A DNA stretch of 64,000 nucleotides from Terebella lapidaria. Taxonomy: Eukaryota > Annelida > Polychaeta > Terebellida > Terebellidae. The position numbers and the translations under genes are program-made. The notes under the pieces were generated by a model that worked only from the letters and a program-made list of their open reading frames with translations, was not told the origin of the DNA and did not search any database. This document shows, one piece after another, positions 23,760 to 34,049 of this stretch (positions are counted from its first letter, which is position 1; every line of letters starts with the position of its first letter). The stretch is from the NCBI GenBank assembly GCA_949152475.1, contig OX424560.1:43292719-43356718 (forward strand). Direction: 5' to 3'.

Positions 23760-24152
23760 ATATGAGCGAGAGAACGAGGAAACGAAGAAACAAGTGAGCG
23801 AGCGAACGAGAGAGCGATGCGAGGTAGGGAGAGAACGAGTGAGCGAGAGAGCGAGAGAACGAGAGAGCGATGCGAGGTAGCGAGAGAACGAGATTGCGAG
23901 GGAGCGAGAGAACGAGGTAGCGAGAGAACGAGATTGCGAGAGAACGAGTGAGCGAGAGAATGAAAGAACGAGGGAACGAGAGAGCGATGCGAGGTAGCGA
24001 GAGAACGAGATTGCGAGAGAGCGAGGGAGCGAGAGAGCGAGTGAGCGAGAGAACGAGAGAACGATGCGAGATAGCGATGCGATAAAGCGATGCGAGATAG
24101 TGAGAGTGCGAGGGAGCGAGAGAACGATGCGAGGAAGCGAGGTGGATTTATG
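23760..24152. repeat. GCGAGAGAACGA purine tract
   Basis: About 385 bp of GCGAGAGAACGAGAGAGCGA and GATGCGAGGTAGCGAG variants, related to the tract at 22,003. The complementary version lies at 24,861-25,012, beyond the hAT element. The 182-residue minus-strand ORF (SRSLALSLPRSLAISFSR pattern) is low complexity. Confidence 0.85.
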
Positions 24153-24852
24153 TAGGGCTAATACAAGTACAAAATTTTGTGACCGGTTACTCGGGGGTCT
24201 GTAACCGGACCGTGACCGGTTACTCGTCAAAAATACCACATAAAAATCCATGTGACTGTTTAGTATTGATGTTTGAACTTCGAACTCTCCCATAGTTGTT
24301 GTTGGTTAATGCGCATGCGCACATCTTTACCGTAATGTCTTGTGCAAAATCAGTCAATGTTTGCAAATGAAAATTATGAAATATACACGTAAAATATCTG
24401 ACCAATGAATGTGTAATTAACATGCGATGCTTCAATATCGCAATATTTTAATGTGTAATGATGTACGTATATACATGTATGTACATGCAGTACCTTGGAG
24501 GTCGATTATCCATTTTTGCGCGTGCAAAATATTAGACCATGATTGGCTATGCACTTGCTAATGTGGTAATGCTAATAATGTAAACTTAATTGGAAATCTT
24601 CTGCTAGAGGTAGGAAATGCAACAAGGCAAAACACCGAAGCAAAGTGATCCAAACTGATAATTGAAACTTTGAAAGGGAACATGGAGCCACGAAACTTGT
24701 TGTGATCACCTATTCAGATTCTCTTTATCTGTATAGATCTACCATTTTATTTACAAAAAGCTTATAACTGGTTAACCGGTCACTGCATCTGTGACCGGTC
24801 ACGATCGTTTCTGTGACCGTGACCGGTTACCCGTGTACTTGTATTAGCCCTA
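24153..24852. mobile_element. Non-autonomous hAT element (700 bp)
   Basis: Ends are TAGGGCTAATACAAGTAC and its reverse complement. Subterminal copies of GTGACCGGTTAC occur near both ends. The 8-bp GATTTATG flanks it on both sides (24,145-24,152 and 24,853-24,860), which is the target duplication size of the hAT superfamily. No transposase is encoded. It split a TCTCGCTC-type tract into the two halves described beside it. Confidence 0.9.
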
Positions 24853-24860
24853 GATTTATG

Positions 24861-25150
24861 TCACTATCTTATCGCTCATTCGCTCCCTCGCATCGCTCCC
24901 TCGCATCCTCGTATCGCTCTCTCGCCCCCTCGCATCGCTCTCTCGCATCGCTGTCTCGTGCGCTCGTATCGCTCTTTCGCTACCTCGCTTCGCTCTCTCG
25001 TCGCGAGGGAGCGAGATTGTCAGATGGACGCTATCAGCCACCATAGGTCTCAAATGTGGCGGCACAGTCCCGAGGGCGTTTCTAATCGCCGCAAACGTCA
25101 TGGCAAGCCAGTTTTTATCCCGATTATAACATGGCATTACTTTTTAATTA
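24861..25150. repeat. Pyrimidine tract and right fold-back end
   Basis: TCGCTCCCTCGCATCGCTC units run to 25,012 and end in GAGGGAGCGAGATTG. That is followed by 25,020-25,150, the reverse complement of the left border (11,015-11,150). The terminal piece CAATCTCGCTCCCTCGC is the inverse of the one at 21,990, so the 3-kb tract block itself has inverted ends. Confidence 0.8.
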
Positions 25151-26349
25151 TGTCTTACTTTGATTTCCATGTGTTTTTGAGGTGGAATATCGCTTGTTTT
25201 GCCTTCGAAGTGAATGAAGCTGCAAAATTTTCAACCTGGAAAAGGCCCACAGTTTCGGTCCGGAAAGAAAAAAGATCCATGAAATAGATATGACAACGCA
25301 CGCGCAGAAGCGCATATTACGTAAACAAAACAACGACGCCATGGCAACCAGCAGCCGGTCTCAAATGCCGGTCCATACACGATCAATAATATTGTGCAAT
25401 ATTATTATAGGTAATCGACTGAATTCAGTGTTTGAGGCACAAGGTCGGGTCTGGGTAGCCGACGTTGCTCCATTTTGAATGTTTATTATCGGGCGGGACA
25501 TTCAAAATGTCGCGCCGAGATCCAATGCTTAAGACCTATATTAGGTTCAGCGCTGGACATAACACTTTGGCGTGTTAACTAACCGCGATATTCTGACTTA
25601 GCGAACAGTATTCTACTTCGGCGCTGCGGTTTTGAAGCAGACATTCAATCATATCTTCAGATATAAACAATTTTCGAACTTGTAAGCACAGAATCTTTCC
25701 ACTCCGCCGCCATGATACCGGATCCGTGACGTCACATGACCATATTGCCGAAATTGCGGACTGCGGATAAGCGGGCTGATCGTGATTTGTAAACGTGCAT
25801 GTACACGTGTTCTACAGAAACTCACAAGTGTGACAGCTGTTTATTGCAGAAATTTCATGGTAAATCGAATATCATCATAATTAAATATGTACACTTGTTA
25901 ACAAGCAATTCAAAATGAAAAACAAGACATTACTGACACATTAGGTCCTGAGAAAGGTTGTTAAAAAAAAAAATTTGAGCGATGATATGGTACATCAGGA
26001 AATGAGAAGAGATATTAGATGTGTATATAAAAATTATGAAAAGCCTTGAGACGGAGGTTTTGTGTTTGGTTTTAATATTAGCAAATGTATTTGAATTAGA
26101 AGCAACACAATTACCATTGATTAGAAATAGTAGTAGATGAATTGGAATATTCTGTGTAAATTGGTACATGTATAATATTTCTTTTTTTCACTTTGAACCA
26201 TTAGGGTTTTTTACAGGCTATTTTTTTGCATGTAACGTCAAGTTTGCAATAGTATTGAACATTGGAAAAACGGAATGGAAATAATTGTTTCCATACAGTA
26301 TATATGATAATTAAATAGGTAGGCCTACTGCTGTTTGTTTGTACAGAAA

Positions 26350-26542
26350 ATGGAGCCTATGTGCACGACATGTGGGGTGCCCTTCCGAAAAAAGAAAGGG
26401 GGGTACAATCGGTATAGGCTGCTGAAGGTTGCATCCCCTATGACCGTAAGGATTGTATTCCCAGATGTGCGTTGCATGTCTGGATTCACATGTTCCGACT
26501 GCTGCAAGAAAGTGCGTTCCACATGTCGTCGGAAATCAACAG
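26350..26542 (+). CDS. Cys-rich N-terminal exon, possible transposase start
   Basis: An acceptor-like TTTGTACAG precedes AAAATGG, and the ORF runs 64 residues to AACAG|GTTTGTG, a possible donor. The peptide has CTTCGVPFRKKKG, then VRCMSGFTCSDCC, so four to five cysteines are spaced like a treble-clef or zinc-binding N-terminal module, followed by a basic tail. I do not recognise the family with certainty. Similar Cys-rich N-termini precede transposases in large animal DNA transposons. The downstream exons are not found before the opposing helicase exons begin, so the gene is a truncated remnant. Confidence 0.4.
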
Positions 26543-26827
26543 GTTTGTGAACACAGATTCAATAGTTTATTAGTTATATATAAAAATTTCAGCTTTGACA
26601 ATTTCTACAAAATTGTGAAAGTGCCCAATTCCAATTCCCTGACTGTATATCTAAATTGTATATATTTACATTTATTTCGAGAGAAGTTTGTTAAATGTAC
26701 TTTGTAAAATTGTGTTCAACACCCATAATCCTGAAACGTCCTGTAAAGGTGTTGTTGCCTTAACAAGCTGTATCGATCAGCAGTCACATGCTAACACCGG
26801 AATGAGCTTCACCAAGGAAACAATTAC

Positions 26828-27270
26828 CTTCCATTTCTGTTGTACTCGTTTGATTTGTCTGTATAATGGACACTGCCTTTATACCCCGTTTGTTGTTTCG
26901 CCTGACCTGATCCATAATTAGCACTCTCAGGGGACATACAATGACTGATTTGTTGTTAGACTTGTTCATCTGCAAAAATTTGTTCGAATAATTTAGACTG
27001 CATTGTCGTTTCACAATTACTAAATGTTTTTGAATAGGTATAAATATGTAATTTTTAAATGATTAGTGAAATATGTATTACTTTATCCATAATTACTGGG
27101 GCCAGAGAGAAGATATCACTCTTCCCATAACCAGTTGGTAACATGACAAACACATTCTCGTCACCAACAATCAGTTTTAATGCCTCTATTTGTTGGACCT
27201 TCAGAGAGTAGGGCAGTTGCAATTCGTTCACAACCGAAGCCAGAGTAGTCTCAAATGTCTTCTCAGCCAT
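26828..27270 (-). pseudogene. RecQ-type helicase, first two exons only
   Basis: Exon 1 (27,270-27,082) starts MAEKTFETTLASVVNELQ and contains LKVQQIEALKLIVG (Q/0 motif region) and the Walker A motif VFVMLPTGYGKSDIFSLAP. It ends ATGGATAAA|GTAATA. Exon 2 (26,969-26,828) follows TTTTTGCAG and has motif Ia VIVCPLRVLIMDQV, ending GAAG|GTAATTG. Junction phases agree (phase 0). RecQ enzymes unwind DNA with 3'-5' polarity; the DEAH box and the rest of the helicase core are not present downstream, so this is a truncated gene. It lies inside the long-TIR unit, pointing to a transposon-borne helicase and not the host RECQ gene. Confidence 0.75.
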
Positions 27271-28435
27271 TGTTTCCAACAATTATCAATCTGTACCTAC
27301 AAAACAAAAATTATCCATGTCATTTAACAATTGCTATGTCCGTTTTCTCTTTGAGGACTCAGTTAGCAACACACATTTACTCACTACTTGTACATATGAG
27401 CTACAAATAAATGTAATCTGATAATAATTGTCATTTAGCCTTAGGGCATACAGTCATCGTCATAATTTTTGCAACTTTGTTGTATATTTGGCGGGATTGA
27501 CAATTTATTCTGTATTTCATTCCCAATATTTCACCAGGGAAATAACAACTTTTTACATTCAACTTTGTGTATACATATCATATGTCACAGTTATGTGTAC
27601 ATGTATAAGCTCGCATGCACGCCGTAGCCCTGAAGGAAATATTTTTGCAAACAATTCAGCACTGCCGTCATAAAATTCTGCCTACACTATGGGTGTATGC
27701 ACGTTTACAAATCACGATCGGCCCGCTTATCCGCAGTCCGCAATTTCGGCAATATGGTCATGTGACGTCACGGATCCGGTATCATGGCGGCGGAGTGGAA
27801 AGATTCTGTGCTTACAAGTTCGAAAATTGTTTATATCTGAAGATATGATTGAATGTCTGCTTCAAAACCGCAGCGCCGAAGTAGAATACTGTTCGCTAAG
27901 TCAGAATATCGCGGTTAGTTAACACGCCAAAGTGTTATGTCCAGCGCTGAACCTAATATAGGTCTTAAGCATTGGATCACGGCGCGACATTTTGAATGTC
28001 CCGCCCGATAATAAACATTCAAAATGGAGCAACGTCGGCTAGGGTCTGGGCCGTAGCTCGCACGAGCTTGCGAGTGCGTCCGCGGCCCAGACACGACCGA
28101 GTGCCTCAAACACTGAATTCAGTTGATTAACTTATTATTATATACCGCACAAGGACATGTACATCCATTGGAAAGCAAACTATTACATTTTCTGACATTA
28201 ATTTGTGATTATTTACACGAAAACATGAGGTGTTTTTATCAATTCTTTGACCTACAAAAAAGTCAGGTTACAAGCGCATGAATATAAATGCATAAACACC
28301 GCTGGTTGCTGAGCGCATTGCCACGGATACGCCGTGCAATTAACACATGACCTGTATGTTCCAATACAGGAATTAATCGCACGATCGATTGTCTATACTG
28401 TACAATAGGACAACTCCCATAGGTATATAATAATT

Positions 28436-28766
28436 GTGTTAATATACTGCACAATATTAATGCCTCCCACACACGGTTCAATAATAGTCTTCCGGCTCGT
28501 TCAAACGCAATTCTGCAATAAGTCTCTCATGAGAGAAATCGTTTCTCCTCAGTAACCAATTTTTCATCCATAGTCGCCTTTTTCTGCGTTCCAACTTTTT
28601 ATTTCCTGTGGATGATATTCCCAAAGCCAATAATGCCACGCAGTCATCGTGATCTAGATCCATCTTGGTGGATGACATGTACAATAATGACATTTATTTG
28701 AAAAATATTGCGCAATATTATTGAACCGTGTGTGGGAGGCATTATTATTGTGCAATATATTAACAC
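28436..28766. mobile_element. Small Harbinger-type element within the shell
   Basis: The inverted ends of about 50 bp read GTGTTAATATACTGCACAAT, ATTAATGCCTCCCACACACG, GTTCAATAAT. They resemble the outer shell ends in the CAATAATATTG part. The interior is the transposase fragment at 28,478-28,693. Exact target duplications could not be resolved because of the AT-rich flanks. Confidence 0.5.
28478..28693 (-). pseudogene. PIF/Harbinger transposase N-terminal fragment
   Basis: The 71-residue frame contains KLERRKRRLWMKNWLLRR followed by HERLIAELRLNEPEDYY. This matches the N-terminal region of HARBI1-like (PIF/Harbinger) transposases, where a basic RR-W-KxWLLRR block precedes the DDE nuclease. 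The nuclease domain with its catalytic acidic residues is absent because the element is internally deleted. It cannot be active by itself. Confidence 0.65.
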
Positions 28767-28804
28767 AATAATATTGCACAATATTATTGATCGTGTATGG
28801 ACCG

Positions 28805-29732
28805 CTTTACACTTAGGGTCAAGGTGTCGAATGTCGGACGGGTGGGGCAATTCCGGACACAGGCTGAACTATCATATTGTCATATGAAACGCAACACAAT
28901 AGTCAAGAATATATATGTTGTGTCGTGTTTATTATAATAAGAAATAGGAACAGTATCCAAAACCGAAAACAAAAAGTAAATAAGATATTTATTAAAACAG
29001 GGAAGCTAGCCCTTGTAACATCAGGGCGTTACTTTCTGCACATGATTATTTGAGAGGATTCTTGGGAGTCACCGAATTTGACTCAGTTGACTTTGGTTTG
29101 TACATTTATATGTATTTGTGTTCTGGAATTATATTCAGGGCATTGTATGTCAGAAACAACTTGGAAAGCAAGTGCAGAAGTCAGATTATCCTGTCTTCAT
29201 GATGGTAAAGCATATATTTCTCAAACAAACACATTCTAATCAGGTGTCCGACATTGCTAGCACTATTCACGGGCAGAGCCCTATTGCACCACAGGCTAAA
29301 ATGTTTCAATCTAAGATTTGGCGCCAAAACTCCCAAAAGGGGATATTTCCCGGATTATGACATCACACCCATCAACAGCTGATTGCATGATGCTCCCTGA
29401 TTGGCTAATTTGAGTGGCAGCTTTGTAGCATGACAAAACTACACCATGATGACAATGTAAACAAACAGCTGTCAAGTGACATAGTATGGAATTAACTTAA
29501 AATTGAGGGACATAAATCGTTGGAAACAACTGAGATGGGAAGAAAACGATACACATTGTGTATTTCATGCTTTCAAACCATGTTTTGTTCTGAAATAAGT
29601 TAATAAATCCTGACCCACTGTGACAGGGTGTCAGGCGAAAACCGTTGTCGCCTCAGGAAGGGACTAGCACTTAACTCTGTTATTGGGCTGAACTACGACA
29701 TTGCCCCACCTACAGAGAACCCACATCAGGTG
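28805..29732. other. Unassigned stretch
   Basis: I see no gene or repeat here beyond TTAGGGTCAAGGTGTCGAATG at 28,813, which pairs with the inverted paralogous site near 42,650-42,690. The 80-residue ORF at 29,118-29,360 has no recognised motif. Confidence 0.5.
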
Positions 29733-29848
29733 GTGTATGAAACCCGGATCCGGAGCCGGAGGCGGATCAGGATTCAGGGTATGAAACCCGGAGGCGGCGG
29801 CGGAGGCGGAGCCGGATTAACCAGGTATGAAACCCGGATCCGGACTCA
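29733..29848 (+). repeat. GC-rich inverted repeat, left arm
   Basis: The block (GTATGAAACCCGGATCCGG, AGGCGGAGCCGGATTAACCAGG and repeats of GGCGGA/GGAGCC) recurs in reverse complement at 31,146-31,266. Its (GGCGGA)n and GGATCCGG units form GC-rich islands in AT-rich DNA. The 139-residue plus ORF (29,628-30,047) reads through it and shows a poly-Gly run, so it is probably fortuitous. Confidence 0.8.
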
Positions 29849-30184
29849 TGGCATCATCTTCCACGGCTGTAACCATAGCTTGCACACATCTGTTCGCTTC
29901 ACAGTTACCATATTATTGGGCGCAACTGTACAGGACAACTGCAATTGTATGGTAATATCCAAAATCGATGGATGGAAAACAGTATGCATCCGTCAGTTGA
30001 CAAACATCAAATGGCATCTTGTGATAGTAAATGGTGATATCTTGTGATATTACATCTTGTGATAGTAAATGGAATGGAGCATAAATCTAACTCGAAATAA
30101 TGGTTAGCTTAGGCCCACTACTGGTCTGAATCAATAATTAGATTACTTCATAATTACGTAATCACAAGCCAATGTATCACATAC

Positions 30185-30345
30185 ATTTAGTGCATATATG
30201 TCACATGATTTTCGGCAATAACTTTGTTTAGGATCGTCGGATCAATTTGAAATTTTATATTTACATTTGACTTGAAACCGTACAGTCTCACCAAATTCCA
30301 AACTTTTATGTTGAAAAGTAAAAAAATGGCAACCTACCCAATGTT
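30185..30345 (-). repeat. Dispersed repeat shared with 48,285-48,440
   Basis: On the minus strand this reads GGTAGGTTGCCATTTTTTTAC, TTTGGTGAGACTGTACGG, AAATTTCAAATTGATCC and ATCCTAAACAAAGTTATTGCC. The same order is present on the plus strand at 48,285-48,440 with substitutions. A weaker version forms part of the 37-kb fold-back. It is non-coding. Confidence 0.6.
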
Positions 30346-30704
30346 GAATGATGGTCCCAAATGGTATATGTAAAATCAGGAAAATTTTGGGGTTTCATTG
30401 TCACCACTAAGAAATGTAATGTGGTAAGCTTTTGATTTGGATGGCACATACCGGTATATGTAGGAAAGCTTATCAGGGACATTACTTTTTTTATTCATCA
30501 CGTGAAACTCTGTTCCACAGTGACATAAAACCCATTGCATATTTTTCGTATTCAACACGTGTAATATCGCGTAACGTCACCGTGGTAAATTACATAATCA
30601 CGGGCGGCCAAATCAAGTGGAAAACCACTAAAATCAGAGAGTGTTCTGCTAAAATCCGATGTAAATCAAGTTAAAATGCTTTTAAAGGGCCGCATGGTGT
30701 GATA

Positions 30705-30832
30705 AATGGAATCTCAAATGAGTGTCCATTTGATATCAAATTTAATATTAAATTCGCCCAGGCTCGCATAAAGCAAAAGTTATATGGCTCGTCTAATGAA
30801 TTTGATATCAAATGGGCACTCATTCAAGATGC
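30705..30832. repeat. Hairpin-forming inverted repeat
   Basis: CTCAAATGAGTGTCCATTTG and ATATCAAATTTAATATT on the left pair with AATTTGATATCAAATGGGC and ACTCATTCAAG on the right, around a loop of about 50 bp. It may be a small fold-back MITE; no target duplication was resolved. Confidence 0.6.
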
Positions 30833-31145
30833 TCTTTAGGGAATAACTTTTCTTCTGGAGGATGATCTGGTTAAACCTAGAAAACTGGCAATTAGGCCTA
30901 AATATTCAGAACCCGGAATTTGATATTAAAATCTGGGGATAAATGTTCAAACCCTGATTCCACCCCAATGTTATGCCGAAAAATCATCTGACATTTTGTG
31001 TTCAACTGGAATTCTACGTAAGGTATACATATGAAACTGTTCAGTGTGTCATGTCTTTTCGGCAATAATAGAATTACAGGTATTCCCCTGTCTTCATGTG
31101 GGATTTACGACTCGACTATTGCACAGGTAGAGCCTTGGGAACTTT

Positions 31146-31266
31146 CGCCTAATCCGGATCCGGGTTTCATACCTGGTTAATCCGGCTCCGCCTCCGCCTC
31201 CGCCTCCGGGTTTCATACCCCAAATCTGGGTCCGGCTCCGGCTCCGGCTCCGGGTTTCATACCCTA
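31146..31266 (-). repeat. GC-rich inverted repeat, right arm
   Basis: Reverse complement of 29,733-29,848. The two arms enclose 1.3 kb and may mark the ends of one inserted block (about 29.64-31.33 kb), but homology stops at the GC-rich block itself, so this is uncertain. Confidence 0.7.
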
Positions 31267-31329
31267 CCCCTACATCATAACGTCCCGACCATTTAAATTT
31301 ACCAGCGGATTCCCAGCTCATTCACTATC

Positions 31330-32490
31330 CAATGTGAAATACGGGTTCTCCAGTGATATGGAAACTGAAATACGGTTCTCCTCAGTGATGTGTAAATTTA
31401 CAATAGATGAGAAATTCGAGAATTATATTAAAACTGTGAATTCACGCTGAGAATTTAGTGATGCACTACGTAGATCTTTCTAGAATACACCAAATGACAA
31501 TTGTATTTCCTCGCATTGTCCTTGATGTGTGAACAGAAATTGCATTTTCTTTATTACAGATGATTTATATACATTCAGTAATATTTATGAGCATGCTGAT
31601 TTTAATTTAATGGAGAACACTGCAACATTTTCTGCAAAAAAATGTCCTTGGTTGGATTGCAGTCATGGAGTTGAATGAAAGTGGAATGACGACGCCTATG
31701 GTATGCCATATGTTGCAAAATTCAAAGTCTAAATTATTTTTGAAAGAGGTGGGGTGGGGACGGGAGGAGGGTTAGATGGGAGAGGCGCGACTTCAGGTCT
31801 GACTAGATTAAAAATATTCGATTTTATTTGATATACTAGTAGTAATTGTATTAAATATACATCCACAAGATATGTCAGCTAACGATATTTTCACAAGACA
31901 AGACGTACGTGTAATATCGAACCGACTTGTGTCCTTTTTCAAATGCTTGCATCTTTTTCAAACACAAAGCATGTGTAACTTTGTGATACATTCGAAAATG
32001 TGTGCCATTCGTTTTCGAAAGGGGGATTATGGGATCGACGAGTACTGCCCCTCACTGAAAGCGGTCAATTTGATTGGCTGCTAGTCTCTTGGCGCCCAAC
32101 CAACCACAGCGTTCAATCCTTTCCTCGTCCCACTCCCACCATGTGCAGCGTTCAATCCTTCCCACATCTCCCCCTTCCACTGGACCAATGTATTTTCTCG
32201 CAGTAGGCCTATTAATTCCACATTCACAATTTAGTGTTATGTTATCTCTAAAGTCAGGTTACAATTATGAATACGCAGAATACATGCTGTCTTGTGAAAT
32301 GTAATATTTCTCATATATATTTTGAATATAAATTATATGCACGGGTCTTATCTCATGTATTTGAATATATTTGAACCGAAGGTTCAAGTTATTCAAGTTG
32401 ATATTTTCTCTGATTTTCCGACAAAACGATAATGAGCATTAAACTAACTGTATTATTCCGTCAGTAGCATGTGATAAAAACAAAACCTGT
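31330..32490. other. Unassigned stretch with G-rich run
   Basis: No gene is recognised. A G-rich segment at 31,748-31,772 (GGGGTGGGGACGGGAGGAGGG, quoted in part) fits a four-tract G-quadruplex pattern. CGTTCAATCCTT is repeated at about 32,110 and 32,149. Three short overlapping ORFs around 31,872-32,304 show no family motif. Confidence 0.45.
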
Positions 32491-32493
32491 TTC

Positions 32494-32632
32494 GTGTGTT
32501 TTCCAGCACACGGGAAAGATCTCGTTTGAACTGGCGGAAGAAGATCAGAAAGCACTCGACCTTCGGTCTCGTGCTCTCTTGTATTCTTCCGCCAGTTCAA
32601 ACTCGATCTTTCCCGTGTGCTGGAAAACACAC
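32494..32632. repeat. Near-perfect fold-back of 48-bp arms
   Basis: GTGTGTTTTCCAGCACACGG, then AAAGATCTCGTTTGAACTGG and CGGAAGAA on the left are matched by the exact or near-exact reverse complement on the right (32,584-32,632). The loop of about 42 bp contains its own CGACCTTCGGTCTCG hairpin. The ORFs on both strands here are mirror images of one another and come from the palindrome. Confidence 0.85.
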
Positions 32633-32639
32633 TCACCTA

Positions 32640-34049
32640 GTTTTGTCATTGTATCCAATTTTATTAGCAGTCCAAACCTGCGAGAGCTCGAAATTTGAAC
32701 CACAAAGTTTATTTCTTTATTATTTTTTGGATAAGGGACTTACAATAGTGTACATGTGAGAAATGAATACAAGTGTTCCTATCCCTACCAATTATTCGGA
32801 CAATATTTTTACAAGTGACTAAATACTATAGCATAGCAAACAATATGCATGTCGATTGTGCCTTCAGTTATTTTGCGATACCAATATTAAGTTTAGGTCT
32901 GCAAATATATCATCCACTTAGCGCAATATAATGTGTGGATCGTATGACATGAACCAGTATGTGCAGCGATTTATGCATTTCCCTGACCCCAGTCTACATT
33001 TTGTGAAAATGATTTAAATTCACTTATATGAATTAATATAATCACAAAATAAATGTGTAAGTCTTAGAATCTTTTGTAATATCACTTTTACCTCAAAATA
33101 AATTTTCCACAAGTAAATTGTTCTAAGAACATAAACTGATATTAGATACAAATTTAAGATGTTCTGGTTCAACAAAATTTCACATAATTATATGGCAATG
33201 AACAAGATAAGTGCCCATCTCCACATTATAACTATCAAACGGTGTTTTCCGACTTGTATGATATTTTCAGTGGACTGGGGAAAGGAAATACTGATAAATA
33301 TTTCGTTTTCAGTTTATATTAACTTGGATACCGTTCATTGGGAATTTTTTATTTTATTTTATTTCGAATTCATAGTACATTAACAATGGCATAACGGATA
33401 CGTAAAAGAAGAGATCACAGACAGAAAAGATAATTAAAAAAAGTAAAAAACAGATACAAATACGCACAAATGTTCAACTGTTCAGATGTATAAAATACTG
33501 TTCCATCATGCTGAAATACTGGAGTGAAAAGGTACAACAAAATGTACAATACCTTCAATTAGGGTAGATTCAGGTAGACCGGTACACCTAAGGACTAAAA
33601 TTCTCTTGCTAACCTACAGTTAACTGTTAACCCGTACCATTATTTCCATATCACACCAAGGGAAGGTAGTCAACAAAATGATCAGTTGATACAGGATATG
33701 ATTCCAATCTTTGTTTGTTTTAAATATTTGTTGAGAGGAAGTGTAGTAATTTATACAAAATTCCAACAATTTTACGCGGTATACCTGGCGTGTCCCCCTG
33801 CAAATTGTGTGTAGTCTGAATGTAGGTACATATTATGCGATCGATCGTGTATTTATCGATATATCCTGGTGCACAGCCATTTTATGCATATTTTAAACTA
33901 CCGTTTGGGAAGTTATAACCCAAAAAAGTGTGCGTATGGTAAACTACTGTTGTGGTGGAGTTATAACGAAAAAAGACCATTGTCTGTAATAATATGTATG
34001 TTCTCTTAAAGGACCACATTCTTGTAGAAAAGCTTATAAGGTTTGAACT
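32640..34049. other. Unassigned AT-rich stretch
   Basis: I see no gene, RNA or repeat that can be supported. The 74-residue plus ORF at 33,159-33,383 has no recognisable motif. Confidence 0.5.

Larger units (their letters stand above)
11015..25150. mobile_element. Giant fold-back structure of about 14 kb
   Basis: The left border segment 11,015-11,200 recurs in reverse complement on the right. Positions 11,015-11,150 match 25,150-25,020 (GGATAAAAACTGG, TTGCCATGACGTTTG, GGCGATTAGAAACG, GGTGGCTGATAGCG), and 11,155-11,205 match 22,000-21,955 (TACTTCATGCTAACTCATC). Inside lie opposed 73-bp satellite arrays, an inner inverted arm pair and a unique core. Satellite-filled inverted arms resemble fold-back elements such as Drosophila FB/Galileo and the sea-urchin TU elements. 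No transposase is visible, so mobility is inferred. The right arm carries an extra 3 kb (21,990-25,015) absent from the left arm. Confidence 0.6.
25411..28131. mobile_element. Unit with about 390-bp inverted ends (Academ-like derivative)
   Basis: Positions 25,411-25,801 recur in reverse complement at 27,697-28,131 with high identity (shared blocks include TGAATTCAGTGTTTGAGGCAC and GATCCGTGACGTCACATGACC). The right arm carries an extra palindrome (28,046-28,095). Inside are first exons of two convergent genes, a Cys-rich protein on plus and a RecQ-type helicase on minus, but the remaining exons are missing from the centre. Academ transposons of the AcademH type are known to pair a transposase with a superfamily 2 helicase. 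The match to that layout is inference. Confidence 0.55.
25369..28804. mobile_element. PIF/Harbinger-like shell with CGGTCCATACACG ends
   Basis: Left end CGGTCCATACACGATCAATA at 25,369 and its reverse complement ending at 28,804 bound 3,436 bp. Both ends continue into the palindromic motif AATATTGTGCAATATT. A related end type (CCTCCCACACACGG then CAATAATATTG) borders a Harbinger transposase fragment at 28,436-28,766, which is why the shell is assigned to PIF/Harbinger. A paralogue of the joined flanks without the insert is found in reverse complement near 42,650-42,700. The shell was later hit by the unit at 25,411-28,131. Confidence 0.6.

Noticed and set aside
21978-24293. Arg/Ser-rich ORFs resembling SR proteins
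   Set aside because: They arise from GCGAGA/TCTCGC low-complexity tracts and lack any domain.
29628-30047. 139-residue ORF with poly-Gly
   Set aside because: It runs through one arm of a GC-rich inverted repeat; the other arm yields a similar minus-strand ORF, so neither is convincing.
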